From contig CAYXYS010000003.1 of NCBI GenBank assembly GCA_964469735.1, forward strand, positions 1-23,228: 23,228 bases of DNA, given 5' to 3'. The position numbers and the translations under genes were made by a program. Source of the stretch: JACOYH01 sp964469735. Lineage in GTDB: Bacteria > Patescibacteriota > Minisyncoccia > Minisyncoccales > MHMH01. This document shows positions 1-6,800 of the stretch, in pieces. Positions within the stretch are counted from its first letter, which is position 1; each line of letters starts with the position of its first letter. The notes below the pieces were generated by a model that did no database searches, was not told the DNA's origin, and worked only from the letters and a program-made list of their open reading frames with translations.

Positions 1-21
1 ATGCTTATATATTATACCAAA

Positions 22-40
22 AATCGCCTCTTTGGCGATT
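22..40 (-). terminator. Intrinsic terminator, distal hairpin after mraY
   Basis: A 7-bp stem (AATCGCC with GGCGATT, 5-nt loop) is followed on the minus strand by a run of five T. It is the second of two hairpins behind mraY and is the one with the proper U-tract. Confidence 0.75.
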
Positions 41-47
41 CCAAAAG

Positions 48-70
48 TGAAAGAGGTTTCGCCTCTTTCA
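48..70 (-). terminator. Proximal hairpin after mraY
   Basis: A 9-bp stem (TGAAAGAGG with CCTCTTTCA, 5-nt loop) begins directly after the mraY stop codon. On the minus strand it is followed by ACTTTTGG, a weak U-tract. It may act with the hairpin at 22-40 as a double terminator. Confidence 0.6.
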
Positions 71-1135
71 TCATCCTAAAAGCCTTATAGCCACACCAAT
101 GATTGCCATCATAACTCCAATGACCCAAAATCTCATTGTTACCTTGTAATGAGGCCAACCCTTAGCTTCAAGGTGGTGATGAATGGGGGCTGCCAAAAAT
201 AATTTCTTGCGCCGGAACTTTTTAGAAAGCAGCTGCAAGATAACGGAGCCCGCTTCAATCACCAGCAGAAACCCTATTATCGGCAGAACCAAAACAGAGT
301 TTGTTAGAAAGGCCACCACTGTTAAAGCGGCAGTCAGTCCCATTATGCCGGTTTCTCCCATGTAGAACCTGGCTGGAGGTATATTGAACCATAAAAAAGC
401 TAGGAGCGCTCCCAAAATAACCGAACAAAAAGCAGCCAGGTTTATCTGCCCTAAAAATAAGGCTATTCCCGCAAAAGCGCCAAAGATGGCGGCAAAGGCG
501 CCGCCGGCCAATCCGTCCAAGCCGTCTATTACGCCTCCAGAATAAGTTGCCATCATGACTATAACGAACAAAGGAATATACCAAATGCCTATTTCAAAAT
601 CCCCTATTCCCGGAACATGGAGACTGGACCATCCCAGCTTGGCAAAAAACCACCAGGCTCCCACCAGACCGATAATACCCATTAGAATTATCCTCTGCTT
701 TAAAGTAAGGCCGCCGGCAATATATTTTCCCTTTCCCCTGATTTGCAAAACATCATCGGCCAATCCGACCAAAGAAGCTGCCAGTAATGCAAAAAACGGC
801 AGCCAAGTCTGATCCCTGCTTAGAAAATCCAGCTTTTCAAACCACCAAATTCCTGTTTTGGAAAGCAGGAAAAAAACCAAAACCACCACTAAGGGAGCTA
901 TCCAGACAAGCAGGCCCCCGAAGCGCGGAGTTTTAACCTCTCCTTCAGAATGGAATTTCTGGAAATATGAGAGGTCTTTTCCATCAACCGATTTAGTCCT
1001 AACCTCTTTCCGCCAAAGCCGGTGCTTGTATAAAAACCTCGTCAGGCAGGGAGTAAGCCAAAAAGCCACAGCGAAACTTACCGCGCCAAGAGTAAATATT
1101 TTAATTACGTCAATTGCCGCTTCGGGTAAATACAT
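71..1135 (-). CDS. mraY: Phospho-N-acetylmuramoyl-pentapeptide transferase MraY
   Basis: MraY transfers phospho-MurNAc-pentapeptide from UDP to undecaprenyl phosphate, giving lipid I at the inner face of the membrane. The 354 residues match the usual length and are strongly hydrophobic. Family motifs appear in order: LVGLADD with the paired aspartates at 127-128, the DGLDGLAGG loop at 204-212, FNIPPARFYMGETG near 250-263, and APIHHH at 316-321 followed by an E. coli-like C-terminus (RFW, about 335-337). Two positions are unusual. The aspartate of the usual MGD motif (E. coli D267) is E261, and the asparagine usually three residues before the DG(L/M)DG loop is glycine. The gene is last in an operon, starting 9 nt after the propeller-protein stop, with no clear Shine-Dalgarno, so it is probably translationally coupled. 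MraY identity is firm. Confidence 0.95.
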   Translation of the reverse strand: MYLPEAAIDVIKIFTLGAVSFAVAFWLTPCLTRFLYKHRLWRKEVRTKSVDGKDLSYFQKFHSEGEVKTPRFGGLLVWIAPLVVVLVFFLLSKTGIWWFEKLDFLSRDQTWLPFFALLAASLVGLADDVLQIRGKGKYIAGGLTLKQRIILMGIIGLVGAWWFFAKLGWSSLHVPGIGDFEIGIWYIPLFVIVMMATYSGGVIDGLDGLAGGAFAAIFGAFAGIALFLGQINLAAFCSVILGALLAFLWFNIPPARFYMGETGIMGLTAALTVVAFLTNSVLVLPIIGFLLVIEAGSVILQLLSKKFRRKKLFLAAPIHHHLEAKGWPHYKVTMRFWVIGVMMAIIGVAIRLLG

Positions 1136-1144
1136 TGAAATATT

Positions 1145-2224
1145 TTAACGAGAATACCAAACATCGTTTTGCCACTGCCAATTTTTGTCCATTCCTCCCG
1201 TTATCCATATTCTATTCTTAAAAACTGTTGCCGCCAAATCCTCTTTCCCCAGCCACTCAGGATTCTTGTTGGTTTTTTTCCAAACAAATCCGTTTTCCGA
1301 AAACCAAATGTCGTTTACCCCTCCGTTGTAATCATCGTTAAATCTTCCCAAAATCCATATTCTATCTTTAAAGACTAGAGCCTCAGAGCCCTGCCTGGAC
1401 TGCCATGGCGGAGAGTTAGTGGCTAATTCCCAATTCACCCCGTCCTCCGAATACCAAACGTCGTTAAATACATTATCGTTTAAGTCCATGCCGCCGATAA
1501 GCCATAGCTTGTCTTTAAAAACCGCTACTTCATGGTCCCATCGGGGCGACCAAGGATTACTGGAAGCAGCTTGAAGCCAATTCACCCCGTCCTCCGAATA
1601 CCAAACGTCGTTCATTGTCTTTCTGCTATCGTAATCAACTCCGCCTATCAGCCATAATTTGTCTTGAAATACCGCCAGCTCATGCCCTTCCCTGGCCGGC
1701 CAAGGAGCATCTGCCACTTCTTTCTTCCAATAAAACCCGTCTTCAGACGACCAAACTTCTTTTTTGAGGCCTTCTATGGGTCCCCAGCCGGGTATCAGCC
1801 AAATTTTATCGCGGAAAGCAATCGCTTGGACCGACCTTCTTTTCCCCCAAGCTGCGTTTTCCGTTACAAGCTCCCAGTTAATTCCGTCATCGGATACCCA
1901 AACATCGCTGAAATGGGGAGCTCTCCAGTATTCAACGTAATTGGGTTCTATCACGTATCCGTTTGCGTTGAGTCCTCCCATCAGCCATAACCTGCCATTG
2001 TATTCCATTAGCGCATGGGAATCTCTCGGTTCCCAGGGAATTTCCGAAGAAGCCTTTTTCCATTCCAGCAAAACAGGATTAAATTCGGTATTTTCAGTAA
2101 TATCTTTCTCGGTTTTTAAAAACGGATTGCTTAAAAAAACATAAATGGCAACGGCTATCTCAATAGCCCAAAAAACCAGCAATATTTTCAATAAAAAATG
2201 TTTTTTTTCGGTATTTTTTACCAT
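1145..2224 (-). CDS. Membrane-anchored six-bladed kelch-like beta-propeller protein
   Basis: The protein has a basic N-terminus and one membrane segment at about residues 11-31, then a surface-exposed or periplasmic propeller. About six repeats of roughly 50 residues are visible. Each holds a PW..R..HE stretch, a core like VFKDKLWLIGG, and DVWYSEDGVNW. The last repeat stops at DVWYSR, and its missing strand seems to be supplied by the N-terminal LLEWKKAS just after the anchor, the classic 'velcro' ring closure. This points to a closed six-bladed ring. The function is unknown; such domains usually bind proteins or glycans. Its start overlaps the carboxypeptidase stop (ATGGTAA), and mraY follows after 9 nt, so it is co-expressed with wall genes. 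A sialidase or galactose-oxidase activity is not supported, because no catalytic set is visible. Confidence 0.85.
   Translation of the reverse strand: MVKNTEKKHFLLKILLVFWAIEIAVAIYVFLSNPFLKTEKDITENTEFNPVLLEWKKASSEIPWEPRDSHALMEYNGRLWLMGGLNANGYVIEPNYVEYWRAPHFSDVWVSDDGINWELVTENAAWGKRRSVQAIAFRDKIWLIPGWGPIEGLKKEVWSSEDGFYWKKEVADAPWPAREGHELAVFQDKLWLIGGVDYDSRKTMNDVWYSEDGVNWLQAASSNPWSPRWDHEVAVFKDKLWLIGGMDLNDNVFNDVWYSEDGVNWELATNSPPWQSRQGSEALVFKDRIWILGRFNDDYNGGVNDIWFSENGFVWKKTNKNPEWLGKEDLAATVFKNRIWITGGMDKNWQWQNDVWYSR
1430..1465. repeat. 36-bp direct repeat, copy 1, inside propeller gene
   Basis: This stretch is identical over 36 bp to 1577-1612, starting exactly 147 bp (49 codons) away. It encodes the DVWYSEDGVNW strand of a blade. 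Exact DNA identity in a repeat protein suggests recent blade duplication or gene conversion. Confidence 0.9.
1577..1612. repeat. 36-bp direct repeat, copy 2, inside propeller gene
   Basis: Second exact copy of the repeat at 1430-1465, in the adjacent blade and in the same reading frame. Confidence 0.9.
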
Positions 2225-3189
2225 TGATATGAATTCTTTATCCAGTCAATGAGTTTTTCCATTTCGCTGAAACGGTCGGGCGAATCAAGTATTACATTAA
2301 CCAGGTATCCCCTGCTTTTGGGGGCCTGGACTGCCAAGAGCAAGCAGCCGCCGGACCCGGGCGTCTCTCCCGTCTTGCCGCCAATTATTAGCGGTATTTC
2401 TCCCAACAATTCATTGGTATTTACCGCCTTGTGGTTTAGAATCCCTTCTATATTGTAAAGGCTGAATTCCTCCATCAAAAGTATTTCAAAAATCTCGGGC
2501 CTTTCTTTTATTATGAATTTGGCTATTTCAGCCAATTCCGCTGCGCTGGATTGGTTGATAATTAAGCCGTTTTTAGGATCCAAGCCGGTGGGATTGGAAA
2601 AAAGGGTTCTTTGAAGTCCCATATCTTCAACTTTTGCGTTCATCAAATAGACAAATTCCTTCTCTCCCTCTATTTGAGCCAAAGCCAAGGCAGCGCTGTT
2701 GTTGGATTCCACAAGCATAATTTTTAAAAGGTCGCCAACCGCAAAAACGTCTCCCGCTTTTAGATTGCCTTCTCCGTTCCCCGGCATTGCGGCTACTTCC
2801 GGAGAAATTACTACCCGCTGATCTATGGAATAATTATCGGTTATTATCAGAGCGGAAACTAGCTTAGTCAGGCTGGCAATGGGTAAAGGATCTTGGCTAT
2901 TTTTTTCAAAAAGCGCTTCCTCCTTTTCTGGTCCTACAAACAAAGAAAAAGCAGCTTTAGCGGAAAGAGACAAGGGCTCGGCGTCTTTTTTAAGATAAGG
3001 CTTGAGCCGACTGACATTTTCAAGAAAACTCTGACGGCTGATTCCAGCTTCTATTAACCGAGGATTCTCGGCTATTTCCACCCAATAAAAGCAGTCTTTT
3101 AAAAAAAGGGTAACTTTAAAAATCCCCGCTCCCAGAGCGAGGAGAAGGAAAACAAAAACCGCAAAAGTTAATATTTTCTTCTTGGTCAT
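2218..3189 (-). CDS. D-alanyl-D-alanine carboxypeptidase (peptidase S11 / PBP5-like)
   Basis: This penicillin-binding-protein-like serine peptidase trims the terminal D-Ala of peptidoglycan pentapeptides outside the membrane. An uncleaved signal or anchor helix lies at about residues 6-29. The three active-site motifs are intact: SLTK (S106, K109), SNN (S162, N164) and KTG (272-274), followed by TPGSGG. Length is 323 residues, so it is essentially the catalytic domain without the long C-terminal domain of E. coli PBP5. It overlaps aspS upstream by ATGA and the propeller gene downstream by 7 nt, so all three are translated as a coupled unit. The S11 family assignment is firm. Whether it acts as carboxypeptidase or as endopeptidase (PBP7-like) cannot be told from sequence. 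Confidence 0.9.
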   Translation of the reverse strand: MTKKKILTFAVFVFLLLALGAGIFKVTLFLKDCFYWVEIAENPRLIEAGISRQSFLENVSRLKPYLKKDAEPLSLSAKAAFSLFVGPEKEEALFEKNSQDPLPIASLTKLVSALIITDNYSIDQRVVISPEVAAMPGNGEGNLKAGDVFAVGDLLKIMLVESNNSAALALAQIEGEKEFVYLMNAKVEDMGLQRTLFSNPTGLDPKNGLIINQSSAAELAEIAKFIIKERPEIFEILLMEEFSLYNIEGILNHKAVNTNELLGEIPLIIGGKTGETPGSGGCLLLAVQAPKSRGYLVNVILDSPDRFSEMEKLIDWIKNSYQW

Positions 3190-4619
3190 TTTTTCTTTTT
3201 AACTATCTTGAGATGGAGCTCTGCAAGCTGTTTTTCGGAAACTTCGCTTGGGCTGTCCATCATTAAATCTCTATTATCGCCGGTTTTGGGAAAAGCTATA
3301 ACCTCCCTTATGCTTTCCTCATTGAGGACGACAGCCAAAAACCTGTCTATGCCGGGAGCTATGCCGCCATGCGGAGGAGCTCCGTAACTGAAAGCTTCAA
3401 AGTAATGGCTGAATCTTTTTTTAACGTCTTCTTTTTTATGGCCCAAAACCTCAAAAACCGCCAATAATATTTTTAAGTCGGTGGTCCGCAAGCTGCCTCC
3501 GCCTATTTCGTAGCCGTTAAGCACGAAGTCGTATTGATGGGCTAAAACAGTTTCGGGTTTTTTCTTTATTTCCGATGCGTCTTCGCTTTGAGGTTTGGTA
3601 AAGGGATGGTGCATAGCGCCCCATTTTTTGTCCTCTTCGTGCCACTCGAACATTGGAAAGTCTGTAATAAAACAAAATGCCAATTCGTTAGAATCTTTTT
3701 TACCTGCCCCGTTGGAAGCCGAAGGCTTTCTTTCGAGGTCTTTCCTCAGGTCCGGCTTATCAGTGCCGTACTTATCCATTGCTTCTTTATAAGTAATCCT
3801 TGGAAAGGGGCTCTGGGTAATTTTCTTTCCTGGGAAAATGCTTTTTACCAGACCGGTATAAAGCTCTTCTATTAAATCCATTATTTCCTTTTCTTCCGTA
3901 AAGCTCATTTCTATATCCAGTTGAGTATGCTCGGCCTGCCTGTCAGCCCTTGGATCCTCGTCTCTTAAGCACCTGGCTATCTGAAAATACCTTTCAAAGC
4001 CGGCTATTTGGAGCATTTGTTTATATTGCTGGGGACTCTGTGGAAGAGCGTAAAAATTGCCCGGTTGCAGCCTTGAAGGAACTAGGAAATCTCTGGCGCC
4101 TTCCGGTGTTGATTTGGTGAGCATCGGAGTTTCCACCTCGACAAACTTCCTTTCCTGAAGGAAGTTTCTCATATAGGAAATTACTTTTTGGCGGACGACA
4201 AGATTTCTTTTCATTCTTTCCCTCCTTAAATCCAAGTACCTGTATTTCATCCTTATCCCCTCCCCGATTTGATAACCGTCGTCGTCAATCGGGAAAGGAG
4301 GCGTTTTAGCTTCCGACATCACTTTTAATCCTTTGGCCTCAATTTCAATTCTGCCGGTTTCCACTTTGTCGTTAATCATTCCTTGGGGCCTTTTTTTGAC
4401 TTCCCCCTCAAGGCTTACCACCCATTCCGGCTTGAGTTTTTGGGCCAACTCGTAAATTTCTTTATTCTTTGGAGTAAATACAACCTGGACTAGCCCCGAA
4501 AAATCCCTTAAGTCGATAAAAATAATCTTACCGTGGGACCTTACGGTATTTACCCATCCCGAAAGCTTTACTGTGCTGCCTATGTTTTTTGGTGTTTCGC
4601 TGTTGAGCGTTCTTTTCAT
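3186..4619 (-). CDS. aspS: Aspartyl-tRNA synthetase, short form without the GAD insertion
   Basis: This class II synthetase charges tRNA-Asp (and perhaps tRNA-Asn) with aspartate. An N-terminal OB-fold anticodon domain covers residues 1-105. Motif 2 lies near 213-240 (FQIARCLRDEDPRADRQAEH) and motif 3 at 418-430 (GGIAPGIDR). GTDKPDLR at 285-292 and the AMHHPF region mark it as bacterial type. Only about 25 residues separate GTDKPDLR from ITDFPMFEW, where bacterial enzymes carry the GAD domain of well over 100 residues. This explains 477 residues instead of about 590. H29 in the OB-fold (RSHGK) matches the histidine found in non-discriminating AspRS such as that of Pseudomonas, so tRNA-Asn may be mischarged for GatCAB; this is inference. 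First gene of the operon; AAGG lies a little upstream of the ATG. Confidence 0.93.
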   Translation of the reverse strand: MKRTLNSETPKNIGSTVKLSGWVNTVRSHGKIIFIDLRDFSGLVQVVFTPKNKEIYELAQKLKPEWVVSLEGEVKKRPQGMINDKVETGRIEIEAKGLKVMSEAKTPPFPIDDDGYQIGEGIRMKYRYLDLRRERMKRNLVVRQKVISYMRNFLQERKFVEVETPMLTKSTPEGARDFLVPSRLQPGNFYALPQSPQQYKQMLQIAGFERYFQIARCLRDEDPRADRQAEHTQLDIEMSFTEEKEIMDLIEELYTGLVKSIFPGKKITQSPFPRITYKEAMDKYGTDKPDLRKDLERKPSASNGAGKKDSNELAFCFITDFPMFEWHEEDKKWGAMHHPFTKPQSEDASEIKKKPETVLAHQYDFVLNGYEIGGGSLRTTDLKILLAVFEVLGHKKEDVKKRFSHYFEAFSYGAPPHGGIAPGIDRFLAVVLNEESIREVIAFPKTGDNRDLMMDSPSEVSEKQLAELHLKIVKKKK

Positions 4620-4664
4620 ATGAATTTTCCTTAAATTATCTTAACAGTTTTTTTCTAAAATAAA

Positions 4665-4690
4665 AAGGGGCGATTTGAATATCGCCCCTT
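4665..4690 (-). terminator. Intrinsic terminator after the GreA-like gene
   Basis: A perfect 10-bp stem (AAGGGGCGAT with ATCGCCCCTT, 6-nt loop) starts 5 nt after the stop codon and is followed on the minus strand by TTTATTTTAG. It separates the GreA-like gene from the aspS operon, so aspS must start from within 4620-4664. Confidence 0.88.
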
Positions 4691-4695
4691 CCAGG

Positions 4696-5178
4696 TTACT
4701 GCACCTTTGTTATTTTATAAACTTTTTCCTGGATTTTCACTTTATCCCCAGCCTTTTTATCCAGAACGGCCTCGGCCACCGGAGCTTTAACTGACATACA
4801 AGTGATTTTCCTTCCCCGTATTATGGCCGAGCATCCGCCGCCCTTGGGTATCATCAGATACGTTTCCCGTTTTTTGCCGCATTGAAGGGTAAATATGCAG
4901 CCCATGCCGATTCGGTTAAACGGACCCTTGGGAAGATTCTTCAGAAGCTGAATTGACTCTTCAGCCTCTTTAATCTGCTCGTGGGCGTGAGCGGCCTTCT
5001 CGGCGCTATCCCCCCTTGTGGTGTCGGGATTGCTCATCTTGCTCTTGGGAGCTTCGGCAATTTCTGCCATAGCTTGTTTATAGGTTTTTTGCAAAAATTC
5101 TATTTGGTCTTCCTTGATTCGTATAAATCCTCTAACCACCGCGCTACTCCCCACCTCAGAAACTGCAACTGTCTCCAT
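4696..5178 (-). CDS. Divergent GreA/GreB-family transcript-cleavage-factor-like protein
   Basis: The C-terminal half (about 88-160) has the pattern of the Gre FKBP-like domain: YLMIPKGGG, then MSVKAPVAEAVLDKKAGDKV, then a YKITKV strand, equivalent to the ISVxSPIxxALxGKxxGDxV signature of GreA. The N-terminal half is helical and could form the coiled coil that enters the RNA polymerase secondary channel. RGDSAEKA at 55-62 keeps a D57/E60 pair that may stand for the acidic tip (GreA DLSEN). The length of 160 matches GreA, but the coiled coil is poorly conserved, so it may instead be a Gre-fold anti-cleavage or competitor factor. AAGGAGG precedes the ATG with good spacing. It has its own promoter at 5229-5256 and terminator at 4665-4690. 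Confidence 0.7.
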   Translation of the reverse strand: METVAVSEVGSSAVVRGFIRIKEDQIEFLQKTYKQAMAEIAEAPKSKMSNPDTTRGDSAEKAAHAHEQIKEAEESIQLLKNLPKGPFNRIGMGCIFTLQCGKKRETYLMIPKGGGCSAIIRGRKITCMSVKAPVAEAVLDKKAGDKVKIQEKVYKITKVQ

Positions 5179-5228
5179 ATCGCCTCCTTAAAATATATAT
5201 TTTTGTCTCAAGGTGCAGGCTACTTTCG

Positions 5229-5256
5229 AATATATTCCTTTGAATTAATTTGTCAA
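5229..5256 (-). promoter_or_regulatory. Sigma70-type promoter for the GreA-like gene
   Basis: Minus-strand TTGACA (5251-5256), 16-nt spacer, TATATT (5229-5234). The -35 box sits right behind the YjbQ stop codon. The leader of about 45 nt ends in AAGGAGG. Confidence 0.7.
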
Positions 5257-5258
5257 TA

Positions 5259-5702
5259 TCATTCTCCTAAAATTTGAATTTGGACTTGCCGCGGCCTGGC
5301 CCTGTCCAGTTCAACTAAAAAAATTCTCTGCCACTGGCCCAGTTGAAGTTTTCCTTCAATTAAGTTTAAGGCCAGACTGGAAGGAAAATTAATAGCCAGG
5401 CAGTGGGAGTGTCCGTTTTTGCACTCGTTCTCGCATACGTTAACCGTGCGCCTGGTAAAGTCGTTATGGTTGTAATTTGCTTCTTTGGGAGCTATTTTGC
5501 GCAAATGGCTTTTGAAATCCTCCAGAAGCAAAGGCTCGTTTTCGTTGAGAAAAACAGGGCAGGTAGTATGAAGAGTTTGAACGTTAACTAAGCCGTTCTT
5601 GATATTCCCCTCTTTGACTATTTCCTCCACTTCGTCGGTTAAGTCGATAAAATCGAATTCCCCCTTTGTTTCTTTTTTGATAATTTTATTAAAAGTTTTC
5701 AT
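5259..5702 (-). CDS. YjbQ family (UPF0047) protein
   Basis: The 147 residues span a complete YjbQ-fold protein. Signature elements are QTLHTTC near 43-49, the NGHSHC histidine/cysteine cluster near 97-102, and the C-terminal GQWQRIFLVELDRARPR. Members are small trimeric proteins; some show weak thiamine-phosphate-synthase side activity, but the physiological role is not settled. No thiamine genes lie nearby, so that activity should not be assumed. The gene has its own promoter (5719-5747) and lies upstream of the GreA-like gene; no terminator separates them, so read-through is possible. Confidence 0.88.
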   Translation of the reverse strand: MKTFNKIIKKETKGEFDFIDLTDEVEEIVKEGNIKNGLVNVQTLHTTCPVFLNENEPLLLEDFKSHLRKIAPKEANYNHNDFTRRTVNVCENECKNGHSHCLAINFPSSLALNLIEGKLQLGQWQRIFLVELDRARPRQVQIQILGE

Positions 5703-5718
5703 TTTTCACGCTGACTCC

Positions 5719-5747
5719 ATTATATATCCGAAAAAGAAAATCGTAAA
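5719..5747 (-). promoter_or_regulatory. Sigma70-type promoter for the YjbQ family gene
   Basis: Minus-strand TTTACG (5742-5747), 17-nt spacer, perfect TATAAT (5719-5724), about 17 nt upstream of the ATG. It lies directly behind the plsY terminator. Confidence 0.65.
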
Positions 5748-5749
5748 TA

Positions 5750-5772
5750 AAAAGGCCTCAGCGAGGCCTTTT
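5750..5772 (-). terminator. Intrinsic terminator of plsY
   Basis: A perfect 10-bp stem (AAAAGGCCTC with GAGGCCTTTT) with a 3-nt loop overlaps the plsY stop codon and continues into TTTATTTACG on the minus strand. Confidence 0.88.
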
Positions 5773-6462
5773 ATCCAGCTCCTTGAGCTTGTCAAGAAGC
5801 CACTGCAGCTTTTCTATCGCCAGCCCTATGGCGTCGTCCGGCAGTTTTTTGAGAAACCCAGGAAGCTGTTCCAGGGAAGGCTCTTCGTCGCGGATAAGGC
5901 GCTTGATATTGTCCTTGTGGGCCCACCAAACCAGAAAGGCTATCACTGGCAAGGCCAGGGAAACGTAAAGAAGAGCCGGGAAAAGGGCCACCAGCACCAG
6001 TAAGCTGCTGACGAAAAGCAGGCTGGCCAGGGACACCTTGCGCTTTGTAACGAAAATAACGACCAGAAAATAGCAGAAAACCATAACCAAGGCTTTCCAG
6101 CCCAAAAGGGCGAGAAGGTTGCCTACCAAGACAGCCACTCCCTTGCCTCCTTTGAACTTCAGAAAAACAGAATACCTGGCTCCGAGCATGGAAAATATAA
6201 AGACCAGGCTGGCCGCCCACCAGGGAGCGAGAAACGCATAAAGGGCGAGGAACATGGGCAAAAGCCCCTTGAAAGCGTCGAGGCCGGCGACCAGAAATCC
6301 GTACTTGAATCCCAGGGCCCGGGCCACGTTGGTTCCGCCTATGTTGCCGCTGCCGCTTTTTTGGATATTCACGTTTTTAGCTCTGGCGACAACGTATCCA
6401 AAGGGAAGGGAGCAGAAGAGGTAAGCGAAGGCGCAAAGTCCAACTACCAAATACCATTCCAT
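5758..6462 (-). CDS. plsY: Glycerol-3-phosphate acyltransferase PlsY
   Basis: PlsY is the membrane acyltransferase that makes lysophosphatidic acid from acyl-phosphate and glycerol-3-phosphate, the first step of phospholipid synthesis. Motif 1 is clear (SLPFGYVVARAKN, then GSGNIGGTNVARALG at 37-51), as is the glycine-rich motif 2 (KFKGGKGVA, 102-110). About five to six membrane segments are visible. Two oddities: the GHxFP half of motif 2 reads GARYS (94-98), so the usual histidine and proline are missing, and motif 3 has KRKVSLASL in place of TRxxSL. After the usual end (about residue 193) there is an extra tail of about 40 residues, charged and probably helical. AAAGGAGG precedes the ATG, and promoter 6492-6520 drives it. 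Confidence 0.88.
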   Translation of the reverse strand: MEWYLVVGLCAFAYLFCSLPFGYVVARAKNVNIQKSGSGNIGGTNVARALGFKYGFLVAGLDAFKGLLPMFLALYAFLAPWWAASLVFIFSMLGARYSVFLKFKGGKGVAVLVGNLLALLGWKALVMVFCYFLVVIFVTKRKVSLASLLFVSSLLVLVALFPALLYVSLALPVIAFLVWWAHKDNIKRLIRDEEPSLEQLPGFLKKLPDDAIGLAIEKLQWLLDKLKELDKRPR

Positions 6463-6491
6463 GGCGACCTCCTTTAAAAGAACATTATTTT

Positions 6492-6520
6492 ATTAAAACT
6501 AATTGAGCGGCTGCGGTCAA
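6492..6520 (-). promoter_or_regulatory. Sigma70-type promoter for plsY
   Basis: Minus-strand TTGACC (6515-6520), 17-nt spacer, TTTAAT (6492-6497), followed by a short leader with AAAGGAGG before the plsY start. It lies just after the terminator at 6535-6552. Confidence 0.7.
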
Positions 6521-6534
6521 ACGCAAAAACAAAA

Positions 6535-6552
6535 CCGCGCCCGGAGGCGCGG
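6535..6552 (-). terminator. Intrinsic terminator after the 51-residue gene
   Basis: A 7-bp GC stem (CCGCGCC with GGCGCGG, loop CGGA) is followed on the minus strand by TTTTGTTTTTG. It lies 8 nt after the stop codon at 6561, which supports the small gene being transcribed. Confidence 0.85.
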
Positions 6553-6560
6553 CTAAAGTT

Positions 6561-6716
6561 TTACATTGTTGGTCCTTCTGGAGGAGCTGGAGGAGGAGGC
6601 ATTTGGGAGCCGCCGTCCGGCTTCTTGGGAGCGGACGGGCCGCCTTTCTTTTTGGTCAAGAAATAAATGGCCGCACCCACTACTACTACGGCTAAAACTA
6701 TGTAAAATATTGTCAT
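6561..6716 (-). CDS. 51-residue single-pass membrane protein with proline-rich tail
   Basis: This small reading frame encodes a membrane helix at about residues 3-20 (starting TIFYIVLAVVVV), then TKKKGG, and a tail rich in proline, glycine and alanine ending PPPPAPPEGPTM. Such a layout (short outside segment, one helix, basic residues inside, Pro-rich tail) is common for small membrane proteins, but I do not recognise a family. No Shine-Dalgarno is visible and no in-frame upstream ATG exists. Support comes from the strong terminator directly behind it and from its place 84 nt after murC on the same strand. A longer alternative frame over 6553-6804 gives a low-complexity Ser/Arg-rich product and is less likely. 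Confidence 0.6.
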   Translation of the reverse strand: MTIFYIVLAVVVVGAAIYFLTKKKGGPSAPKKPDGGSQMPPPPAPPEGPTM

Positions 6717-6800
6717 AAAATTGATAATCGATGCATTGATAAAGAATCGTCGACCTTTTTAAGTCTTCTACCTTCATTCTCTTTTTATTCCAAAGAAATG

